This document shows, piece by piece, positions 54,520 through 61,803 of a DNA stretch of 64,000 nucleotides; within the stretch, counting starts at the first letter, position 1; every line of letters begins with the position of its first letter. The notes below the pieces were generated by a model, which was not told the DNA's origin, did no database searches, and saw only the letters and a program-made list of their open reading frames with translations. Both the position numbers and the translations under genes were made by a program. Source of the DNA: Planctomycetota bacterium (GTDB lineage: Bacteria; Planctomycetota; Planctomycetia; Pirellulales; Pirellulaceae); the NCBI GenBank assembly GCA_963204915.1, contig CAUJHS010000091.1, forward strand, positions 1-64,000, written 5' to 3'.

Positions 54520-54917
54520 GGCAACACTTCTACGGGAATGTCGGTGAATCCGGCGAGGCGGTTGTCGTTGGTGAGGAATCGCTCGCAACCGCCTTCCACC
54601 GCAGCGGCTAAATGCAGCGAATCGCCGAGCTTGAAGTTGTGCGCCGCACGAATGATGGTGGCCCGATCGAACACCGCCGTGGTGATCGGAACAATACGAA
54701 CGTCGGGGTGGCTGAAAAAGGCGTCGAAGTCGGTCAACGTCGTCGCCGCGCCAAGTTTCAGAGGCTTGACCCGACATTCTAAACGGGTTAAGTCGCTGAA
54801 TGCCGGCACATCGCCCGCCGCCTGCATGGCCGCCATTCGAGCCATGGATCGGACGTTGAATGAACCCACAGAGTCGAGGAAGTAAATCAGGATGACGCTA
54901 TCGCAGTAGATGAGCAT
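54516..54917 (-). CDS. PIN-domain toxin-like protein
   Basis: The 133-aa protein has the PIN fold with acidic residues in LIYCDSVILIYFLD, ECRVKP and NFKLGDSLHLAAA then NDNRL. It is probably a VapC-like RNase, cutting RNA unless bound by the antitoxin upstream. A GTG at 54920 is an alternative start. It overlaps drmA by 4 bp and the antitoxin by 1-4 bp. Confidence 0.82.
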   Translation of the reverse strand: MLIYCDSVILIYFLDSVGSFNVRSMARMAAMQAAGDVPAFSDLTRLECRVKPLKLGAATTLTDFDAFFSHPDVRIVPITTAVFDRATIIRAAHNFKLGDSLHLAAAVEGGCERFLTNDNRLAGFTDIPVEVLP

Positions 54918-55225
54918 CACGACCCCTCCGACCTTCCGTGTTGTTCCTCGACCTCCCGCAAGAGGTCGTCAATGCGATCCCCTTCCCGCAGCCACTCCAT
55001 ATGCGCGGCGGTCTCTTGTTCGTTCATGAACGGATAGCCCTCGGCTTCTCGTTTCGCTCGGATGCCTTGAAGGCATTGGAGCCAATTCTCCGAGGGCGGC
55101 TTTGCTTCCTCCTCGCGCCGCAGGACCACGGTGACTCGGCCCGGAGCCAGGTTCGGCTTCTCGTCCAGTTGCAACGTCCCATCGGGCTGAAGGACGCCTT
55201 CGATCATGACTTCGTGAAGGCTCAC
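54917..55225 (-). CDS. antitoxin-like protein of the PIN pair
   Basis: The 102-aa protein has a beta-rich N-terminus (IEGVLQPDGTLQLDEKPNLA then RVTVVLRRE, AbrB-like in pattern) and a charged helical C-terminus ending DLLREVEEQHGRSEGS. Position before a PIN gene with stop-start overlap fits an antitoxin. GTG at 55225 has AAGGAACC just upstream; an ATG at 55207 is also possible. Confidence 0.65.
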   Translation of the reverse strand: MSLHEVMIEGVLQPDGTLQLDEKPNLAPGRVTVVLRREEEAKPPSENWLQCLQGIRAKREAEGYPFMNEQETAAHMEWLREGDRIDDLLREVEEQHGRSEGS

Positions 55226-55294
55226 GAGTTGGTTCCTTTCGTACCAGTTGTTTTAATCATTTTAAGCGAACAATCCGCCGGCTTGTTTGATCTT

Positions 55295-55465
55295 GCTTGT
55301 CCGCTTCCTGGGTGCCAGCGCGCCGTCGAAGTACCGCGTGCCGGGCGATTCGATGATCTCTTACTCGGCACTGCCGGGGCCAAGAAGTTCCTTGTGGACC
55401 ATCGTTTCCAGTTCATCGCGAAGCTCAATCGGGGATCGAACCTTGGCGAGCGAGGACCGACTCAT
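55295..55465 (-). pseudogene. remnant of a second drmA N-terminus
   Basis: From the ATG at 55465 the frame reads SPIELRDELETMVHKELL and LGPGSAE, then a TAA, then EIIESPGTRYF and ALAPRKRTS. This parallels DrmA residues about 10-57 (SPLQLRDELETMVLKELLGP, EEEIIESPGTRYF, LAPRKK). The remnant is diverged from the intact copy and has a stop, so it comes from another drmA allele. It lies between the antitoxin and the AlbA_2 gene. Confidence 0.8.
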
Positions 55466-55588
55466 CGACTGGTTTTTTCGGTATAGGTCGTTTTGCGCCA
55501 AATATCGCCGGCGCGAAATCCCCAACTCCTTTTGTGGAAAGAGCTTGTGCAGCGGGTAGTCGGCTGGCACTGCGTCGTTTATAAGTCG

Positions 55589-57274
55589 TTATACGCCACT
55601 TTTGTCGTCCGTCTTTAACGTCGGCCCCGGAAACCAAAGCCCCGCCTTCCGCTTTCCAACCGGATGCGCTTTACCTTGACGCTTGAGAGTCTTCAACAGC
55701 GATTGCACCTGCGATGTAGGCAAGGCCGGCAGCACCTGGCAAAGTTCCTCTAGTTTACAGCCCGCCGCTTGGTTGGCTTCGATATGCTTGAGAAGCAGGG
55801 CGAGGTTTTGATCGCGGTCGAGGCCCTTTTTGCGGGTATACGCTCCCTTTTGGCCGACAAACTCGTAATACCGCCGGGCGAGGATACACGTCCGTCCGGG
55901 GCCACGCTCAATTAACCCCAGATCGAGGAGACGCTTCAACCGACTCTCTTGGCCTTTCGGGATTTTTCCCCCCCGAGCCGCTTGGGCGAAAATCAGCCAG
56001 TCGTGCGTGCCGAAAAAAGCCGTCGTCTCCTTACTGACTTTCTCCACAAAGCGAACAAACGCCGGATCCTGCACGGTGCCGTGCAGCGTAATTCCGACTT
56101 GGTATTGATCCGTGCGAGCAAAATCCGGCGTCGGTTTGCTCTGCTTAATAAGTTCCTCGTAAATAAGGTTCATCCCCTGACCCGAGCGTTCGACCAACCC
56201 GCATTTGGTCAGAATCTCCGCCAACCGCCGATTTCGCGGGTTCTGGCGGTCCAGAATGTTATCCAAAGTGATGCCCACCGGAAAACCGCCCGGGCTGTCG
56301 ATCTCCAATCGCCGGGGGTACTGCCGGATGAAAATGCTGCTGCCCAATTGATAGTTCCGGTGGCAAACGGCATTCAGGATCGCTTCACGAACCGGCCGCT
56401 CGCTGAATGTCGAAATCGACGTGACGAATAACGCTTCCTGAAATTCCTGCTTGTCGTTGCGTTTGTTGATTCGCTCCCACAGGTCGTCGTAGAAGCCGAA
56501 AAATCCTTGCCGGTACTCTTTCCGCTCTTGAGCCGCCCCCGAAGCATCCGACGACCGATACTCAAAAACGACCTCCGCCTGCGCCAAACAGCGGCTAACG
56601 GCCTTTGCCGAGCCGAAGAGGAGCAGGGCGGCGTAATTCAGTTTTCCATCGACCAGCGCCTCGGCGTCCGTCAGCAATTGCTCGTGGCTCAAACTGGAGA
56701 GCCGTTCCGCAAGCGGCGTATCCTCCGCTTTGCTGGCCTTTGCGATCCACCTTTGTCGAAAGTCATTGAGGGCGTTCGCGTCGAGATCGTCCAACGTCAA
56801 GCCGGGACACGCATCCGCCGAAAAGTCGTGTCCGCTCTCGGCGAAAATCTCCCGCAGTCGGTCCTCCGACATTTCGACGAGACTGTCTTCCTTCCGCATC
56901 CAGTACCGACCGTCGTACTTGATCGGGATGCCGAGCGGACGAGGCGGCACGTTGAAGACGAGTACCCGGCTGCCGGGGCTGCAATCCGGGTGCGGAATCT
57001 CCTCGAAGTCAATCGCCAATGGAATGCGGTCGCACAGGCCCTTTCTGGTTCGTTCCGGCTGGGGAAAACTGACCGTACCCACCACCGTCCGAGGTCGGCG
57101 GTCGGTGACGCCCATAATGAAGCGACCGCCTCCTTCGTTCGCCAGGGCGCAGCAGTATTTGCAGAGAAGCTCGAAGTCGTCCTTGGTCTTCCACTCCTTG
57201 AACTCCAGATGCTCGCCCTCCTTGCCCTGGAGCCATTCGTCCAGCAAGGCGACTTTGGCCGGATCGTGGGTCAT
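55589..57274 (-). CDS. AlbA_2/Schlafen-type ATP-binding protein
   Basis: The 561-aa protein has an N-terminal AlbA_2 domain (EHLEFKEWKTKDDFELLCKY, ALANEGGGRFIMGV, 20-150) and a HATPase-like central domain (ERPVREAILNAVCHRNYQLG, LEIDSPGGFPVGITLDNILD, then GLVERSGQGM), with winged-helix-like C-terminal parts. Such proteins occur as transcription or defence-related factors. It overlaps drmMI by 4 bp (57274/57271), so it is translated with the DISARM operon. This gene is not a standard DISARM component. Confidence 0.82.
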   Translation of the reverse strand: MTHDPAKVALLDEWLQGKEGEHLEFKEWKTKDDFELLCKYCCALANEGGGRFIMGVTDRRPRTVVGTVSFPQPERTRKGLCDRIPLAIDFEEIPHPDCSPGSRVLVFNVPPRPLGIPIKYDGRYWMRKEDSLVEMSEDRLREIFAESGHDFSADACPGLTLDDLDANALNDFRQRWIAKASKAEDTPLAERLSSLSHEQLLTDAEALVDGKLNYAALLLFGSAKAVSRCLAQAEVVFEYRSSDASGAAQERKEYRQGFFGFYDDLWERINKRNDKQEFQEALFVTSISTFSERPVREAILNAVCHRNYQLGSSIFIRQYPRRLEIDSPGGFPVGITLDNILDRQNPRNRRLAEILTKCGLVERSGQGMNLIYEELIKQSKPTPDFARTDQYQVGITLHGTVQDPAFVRFVEKVSKETTAFFGTHDWLIFAQAARGGKIPKGQESRLKRLLDLGLIERGPGRTCILARRYYEFVGQKGAYTRKKGLDRDQNLALLLKHIEANQAAGCKLEELCQVLPALPTSQVQSLLKTLKRQGKAHPVGKRKAGLWFPGPTLKTDDKSGV

Positions 57275-60200
57275 GTGTCGTCCTCCTCATCCTTGAAGAG
57301 AGACGCCCCGGCGTCGGTGTTCGCCTGCTTCTTCTTCCCTCGCCCCTCACCCCTCGCCCCTCGCCCCTTCTTCTTCTCGTGCAGCCCTTGCTTCACTTCT
57401 TCGGCATATCGCTCGTGGTTGAGCTTGAGCAGGCGGGCGAGGACTTCACGGCGGGCGGGTTCGCTGATCGTGTAGCGGACGCCTTGCTTCGTCTCGTGGA
57501 AGCCGTGGCCGAGGTCGAGGTCGGTCCAACCGTAGGCGGCGGCTACGGCGTTGTCCATCTCGATGTGGAGTTGACGGAGTTTCTGGATGTCGGCGCTGGT
57601 TTCGTCGGAGTTGTGGAAGCGGTTGTAAATTGTCGTCATTCCCACTTGGCAATGCTGTATTGCCAACTTTCGATGTTGGTGATACCGATGGCCGATGTCA
57701 TCTAAATCGAGTTTCACCTTGGGGAATGGGAATGTCTCAAAGCAATCTGAAGGCGTGTATCTGAGGTCAGTGCGCATTGAAGACCCATATCGCCTCGCCC
57801 AAGCCTCATGCGCAAACGATTGCAGTAGCGCAAAGTGACCCCACTCCTCGAAAGCAAATACCACTAACATGCTTGAGAATACGACCCCCGTATCAACACA
57901 GCAGATGACGAAGTGCTTGCTCACTTGTGATGACACCAGCACACGGTCAAAGTCCTTAATTGTTTGATAAAGATCAACTGCCCGGCGACCGAATTGCCAC
58001 CACCGTTTCTGCGTGTCTGAACTACCGCCAGCGAATCGCTGTGCTTTAACTAAACTCTCGACCCTCTCAAATGGTTCTCGATACTTCCGACTCTCATCTT
58101 CCGTTCGATCTCCGAAGTCAATAATCGACCTCGATGGCGATTGATCCAACCGCTGATTAAGGTCTTCACCAGTCAGGTAAGGGAAAATAACGTCATGGTT
58201 CGATTTGTCGCTCGAAACGTAGGATCGAGCAAGATCATGATCTATTACAAATCCTTCCCCTGCGACCATCGAACCTCTAAATGCTAGTCCCTTGTTGCTT
58301 GCGAGCGGTGTAGGCCCACTGGTGAAAACGCCAGCTTCAAGCGTCGAAGAAATGTCAGACACCGGAGAGCCATCCAATGTGCGTGGCAGTCCAGCCATTT
58401 GTTTTGCAGTGTAAACAAGGCTTACTTCGACAGTGGCATATCCCGGCCATGCACGGGACTTGACGGCATGAAAAATCAGTCCATCGTTTTGGAGGATGTA
58501 TTCAAGGCAACCAACACGAGTGTCGCCTTGAGCAATTGTGTTCGTTGCGATAAAACCGAGGCAGCTTGGATTACGACCAAGCTGGAACCCTCGAAGAAAG
58601 AAGAATGCACAAAGATCGACACGACCAAGACCACGACAATGAGGATTGGTATCCAGGAGGTATTCAGCGTATGGCTTTTCAAACGACGAAGAGATTCGTG
58701 ATCCTCCCATGAATGGCGGATTCCCCACGAAGGCAGCAAACCCATCCTCTTCCACCATGACTTCCGGGAACTCCAGCGGCCAGTGGAACGTCACCTGACC
58801 GCAAAGGGCCTTCTGCGTCTCCCGACGAAACGACGCCAGATCGGTGTCGTGGAAATGCACGGCGACCTTGATCGCCGCATCATCCCTGGCGGCTCGCTTG
58901 TCGGCGGTGGAGCCGGGAACGAACTCGGCTGCGATCAGCATGTCGGCGGCGCACTTGAGCCGGTCGATCTTCTCGTTCGCCTCCCGCAGCATTCGGTCCT
59001 GGGCTTCGACATCCTCGACCGTGTTGGCCTGCATCTCGGTGATTTGCCGCCGCAGGGCGATGGCATCCTTGATCTTTTCGTCCAGGAAGTGCAGGAACAG
59101 CCGGTTGTCTTCCCCCTTGCCGTCGAGGTTGAACTTCCGCAGTTGCTCGGTGTTATGGATGCCGACGAGCGAATCGCCGCAACGGATCGCATGATCCAGG
59201 AACTCGAACGGCTTGTCCTTGGCGAGCGTGAGCAGCCAGAGCGACAGCTTTGCCATTTCCGCCGCCAGCGGATTCTTGTCCACGCCATACATGCACCGCT
59301 GGGCCACGATCCGCAGGGCGTAGGTCTGCCGCTCGTCGGGATCGTCGGGGATCAGCATCTCGCCGGGCGAACCCGTGGAGCGTGAACCGTGGGGCGTGAT
59401 GCGGGGAATCGTGGACCGTGGACCGCGGGCCGTGGACCGATTCAGAGGCGCTTTTCGAGGGCCTGTCGCAGGCGGGACAACATCTGACTGACTCGCTCGC
59501 AAAGTGTCATCAGCGGCGGCAACTGTTGCTCCGTGAGAAGCCCGACTCGCTGACAAAGCAGCAGATGGGTTTCCAGTTCCTTGAGCGACCCTCTGGCGAT
59601 GCTCAGATGATTCAGGAACTCCTTCGTGTGTTCCCGCCCCTGGCCCTCGGCGATGTTCGCCGGGATCGACGCCCCCGCCCGACGAATCTGACTGGTCATT
59701 CCGAAAATTTCGTCCTTCGGGAAAGTCTTCGTCACCCGGTAGCATTCGGAGGCCAGGTCCATCGCCACGTTCCACACTTCCAGTTCCCGATAGCTCTGTA
59801 CGCTCATCGCTTTCTCCTTTCGCCCCACGATCCTCGCCCCACGCCTCACGCTCGGCGGCGTCCCAGGCTTCGAGCAGGCGAGCCGCCATGTACCGGCAGG
59901 CTTGCACGAGGAACGCCCCGGACCCGCAGGCCATGTCGCAGATTTTCAGGTCGAGCAGTTCCTTCGCCGAGCGGAGCTTCCACTGTTCCTTCGGCAGCCC
60001 CTCGGCGGGTCCGACGTAGACCAGCGGCTCCAGCGTGTACTGCACGATGGGTTCGGTCAGGCTCTTGGGCGTGTAATGCGTGCCGCTCGAACGTCGGTCG
60101 GTTCCCCCCGTGACGAAGACGCTGCCGGGGGGGATGACCACCGGATAGCCGACCGTATCAAGCCGCACCAACCCGGCGAACGGCTTCACCCGATTCCACA

Positions 60201-61788
60201 GGTCCGAGTCCTGACAGGCCGTGCGGAACCGGCTGACGAGCTGGTCCTCAAGCTCGGCATTGAGCGCCTTCTTGAGCGCCGACTCCGACCGCCCCGTTTC
60301 GTCCTTGAGGAACTTCAAGAACGTGGAGCTTGGGGCGTGAAGCGTGGAGCGTCTTTCTTCGTCGGTCATGTTCGCCCCACGGTCCACGCCCCACGCTTCA
60401 CGTTCGAGCGTAGCGAGACTGATCTCCGGCTCCTTGTCCCGTGTTCCGGCCAGCCCCAGCACCGGCTCCGTGGCGCGCTGGGCCGTGTGGTCGAGCAGGC
60501 CCTCGTAGACGTGGCCGATCTGCTCGATGTCGAGCGACCGGAAGCTCAGGTTGCGGGCTTCAGTCGTTTTGCCGACCTTGGTTTGCAGAACTTGCAAGGC
60601 TTCGAGCAGGTGCAGCACGGTGCGGTTGCTCACCGGCAGCGGCGTGGCCTCGGTAGACTTCCAGCTTGTGCCAAGTTTGCGGCCTTCGAGGAAAGGGAAC
60701 CGGTCGGGGTCGAAGAGACTACCTCCGTAAGCCGGGAGCTTGAGACGATCGTGCTTGGCTCCGGCATAGACAGCGCGGAACGTGGTGAGCAGTCGGCACC
60801 AGGCATCATAGCGACGCTCGTGAACTTCCTCTTCGGCCAACGAGCGCAGTTGCTCCCGCAGTGTGCTGACGGCGTAGTTCTTGTCGTACAGTTCGTCGCC
60901 CAGGAGCAGCAGTTCCCGCTCTTCGGCGCAGAACAGGAACACGAGCCGCATCATGACCGTGAGGGCCGACTCGTAGAGAACCTTCTCGTCCACGTCGGCC
61001 AGGAGCTTCCGCCCGTGGTCCTGGTCAGCCTTGTCGAGCGCCTGGATCAAGACCTCGACCGCCTTGCGGACCTGATAGCCAAGCTGGTCGGTGACTTCCT
61101 GCTGGTCGCTGGCGCTCTTGTCGAGCAGGGCTTCGAGAGTCTGGTCGTCCGGCACACTGAAGAGGCGGTCGGCCCCCAGCACGGTGCGGAAGGCCCGCAG
61201 CGTGACCGGCTCCTCCAGCCAGAGGTTTGCGTACCACGAGGCGTAGCCGGTCGTTTCATTCTTCGGAGCATTGACCAACATCCAGTGGTCGCCGTTGGTG
61301 ACGATGCCGAGCCGGATGCCCGTGTCGTGCAGCAGTTGCATCATCCGGGTGTCGGGCGAGGTCTTCCAGCGGGACGTGGCGACCGGCTTCGTGAGCGACT
61401 GCGACCGGGGATAAGCCTGCACGAGCAGTCGGGGTTTCTTCGTGGCGGGGTCGTTCACGATCCAATCGGGCCGCAACGTCTCGCCGTATTCGGCCACGTC
61501 GCTCTTGAGTGACTGCGGAATCTCCTGCCCCTCGGCGAGCAGTTCGTCGTAACCCAGCGTCTCGCCCAGGACGAACTTGATCCAGGCCCGGTGCAGGCCG
61601 GGATCGGGCCGGTTGCCCAACTGGTTATCATCCCACTCATCGAACGCCAACCGCAGACGACGAGCGTGTTCCGCATCATGAGCATCGAGTCCCTGCGGGA
61701 ACGTCCGCGCCAACACCGGCAAACTCAGGAACGGCCCTGAGTTCGGCACGAGCCGCAGCCAGTCGTTGTGATGGCGGGTGATGGACAT
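57271..61788 (-). CDS. drmMI: DISARM adenine methyltransferase DrmMI with a nested insertion
   Basis: The 1505-aa protein holds N6-adenine methylase motif I DMACGSGAFLVQACRY (about residue 617), LYGVD-like MYGVDKNPLAAEMAKLSLWL after it, the catalytic FVGNPPFMGG (about 1021), and a C-terminal target-recognition region. DrmMI marks host DNA in class 1 DISARM. A 476-bp insert (59378-59853) separates motif I from the next core part and adds about 160 residues of Gly/Ser/Arg-rich sequence without a stop. A smaller insert lies near residue 460-485. AGGATTTCCA precedes the ATG at 61788. Confidence 0.9.
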   Translation of the reverse strand: MSITRHHNDWLRLVPNSGPFLSLPVLARTFPQGLDAHDAEHARRLRLAFDEWDDNQLGNRPDPGLHRAWIKFVLGETLGYDELLAEGQEIPQSLKSDVAEYGETLRPDWIVNDPATKKPRLLVQAYPRSQSLTKPVATSRWKTSPDTRMMQLLHDTGIRLGIVTNGDHWMLVNAPKNETTGYASWYANLWLEEPVTLRAFRTVLGADRLFSVPDDQTLEALLDKSASDQQEVTDQLGYQVRKAVEVLIQALDKADQDHGRKLLADVDEKVLYESALTVMMRLVFLFCAEERELLLLGDELYDKNYAVSTLREQLRSLAEEEVHERRYDAWCRLLTTFRAVYAGAKHDRLKLPAYGGSLFDPDRFPFLEGRKLGTSWKSTEATPLPVSNRTVLHLLEALQVLQTKVGKTTEARNLSFRSLDIEQIGHVYEGLLDHTAQRATEPVLGLAGTRDKEPEISLATLEREAWGVDRGANMTDEERRSTLHAPSSTFLKFLKDETGRSESALKKALNAELEDQLVSRFRTACQDSDLWNRVKPFAGLVRLDTVGYPVVIPPGSVFVTGGTDRRSSGTHYTPKSLTEPIVQYTLEPLVYVGPAEGLPKEQWKLRSAKELLDLKICDMACGSGAFLVQACRYMAARLLEAWDAAEREAWGEDRGAKGESDERTELSGTGSVERGDGPGLRMLPGDEDFPEGRNFRNDQSDSSGGGVDPGEHRRGPGAGTHEGVPESSEHRQRVAQGTGNPSAALSASRASHGATVAAADDTLRASQSDVVPPATGPRKAPLNRSTARGPRSTIPRITPHGSRSTGSPGEMLIPDDPDERQTYALRIVAQRCMYGVDKNPLAAEMAKLSLWLLTLAKDKPFEFLDHAIRCGDSLVGIHNTEQLRKFNLDGKGEDNRLFLHFLDEKIKDAIALRRQITEMQANTVEDVEAQDRMLREANEKIDRLKCAADMLIAAEFVPGSTADKRAARDDAAIKVAVHFHDTDLASFRRETQKALCGQVTFHWPLEFPEVMVEEDGFAAFVGNPPFMGGSRISSSFEKPYAEYLLDTNPHCRGLGRVDLCAFFFLRGFQLGRNPSCLGFIATNTIAQGDTRVGCLEYILQNDGLIFHAVKSRAWPGYATVEVSLVYTAKQMAGLPRTLDGSPVSDISSTLEAGVFTSGPTPLASNKGLAFRGSMVAGEGFVIDHDLARSYVSSDKSNHDVIFPYLTGEDLNQRLDQSPSRSIIDFGDRTEDESRKYREPFERVESLVKAQRFAGGSSDTQKRWWQFGRRAVDLYQTIKDFDRVLVSSQVSKHFVICCVDTGVVFSSMLVVFAFEEWGHFALLQSFAHEAWARRYGSSMRTDLRYTPSDCFETFPFPKVKLDLDDIGHRYHQHRKLAIQHCQVGMTTIYNRFHNSDETSADIQKLRQLHIEMDNAVAAAYGWTDLDLGHGFHETKQGVRYTISEPARREVLARLLKLNHERYAEEVKQGLHEKKKGRGARGEGRGKKKQANTDAGASLFKDEEDDT
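57328..57376. repeat. G-rich tandem tract near the drmMI 3' end with short direct repeats
   Basis: On the minus strand, GGGGCGAGGGGCGAGGGGTG-type repeats (57338-57367) lie between two copies of the 10-bp GAAGAAGAAG. They encode Lys/Gly/Arg residues (KKKGRGARGEGRGKKKQ). The lysine codons alone could explain the flanks, so a past insertion is only possible. Confidence 0.45.
59378..59853 (-). mobile_element. four-helix-bundle gene with inverted arms nested in drmMI (IVS-like element)
   Basis: GAGCGTGAACCGTGGGGCG (59378-59396) and CGCCCCACGCCTCACGCTC (59835-59853) are inverted arms matching at 17 of 19 positions. Between them lies the complete four-helix-bundle gene. A tandem run GTGGACCGTGGACCGCGGGCCGTGGACC follows the left arm (59411-59438). 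The drmMI frame stays open across the whole insert. Confidence 0.8.
59442..59807 (-). CDS. four-helix-bundle protein (S23 / 23S-rRNA-IVS type) inside drmMI
   Basis: The 121-aa product begins MSVQSYRELEVWNVAMDLAS and has FGMTSQIRRAGASIPANIAE and KEFLNHLSIARGSLKELETH, the standard pattern of the four-helix-bundle family found in intervening sequences of 23S rRNA genes and in diversity-generating systems. AAAGGAGAAAGCG is an excellent ribosome binding site before the ATG at 59807. The gene is on the same strand as drmMI but shifted by one base. The protein may bind nucleic acid; its role in these elements is unknown. Confidence 0.93.
   Translation of the reverse strand: MSVQSYRELEVWNVAMDLASECYRVTKTFPKDEIFGMTSQIRRAGASIPANIAEGQGREHTKEFLNHLSIARGSLKELETHLLLCQRVGLLTEQQLPPLMTLCERVSQMLSRLRQALEKRL
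60327..60412. repeat. short non-autonomous palindromic insert in drmMI
   Basis: CGTGAAGCGTGG (60336-60347) and CCACGCTTCACG (60391-60402) are perfect 12-bp arms. Block 60372-60402 matches block 59820-59850 of the S23 element at 28 of 31 bases. The insert encodes REAWGVDRGANMTDEE, starting like the other insert (REAWGEDRGAK). Confidence 0.8.
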
Positions 61789-61803
61789 TGGAAATCCTGA
61801 CAT

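Noticed and set aside
50860-54777. Full-length frame of drmA starting at 54777
   Set aside because: The first 86 codons overlap the PIN gene in another frame and read as low-complexity; the ATG at 54519 fits the coupling.
59902-61512. A 536-aa plus-strand open frame opposite drmMI
   Set aside because: It is the antisense of a GC-rich gene with clear methylase motifs; the product shows only Arg/Gly/Leu-rich low complexity.
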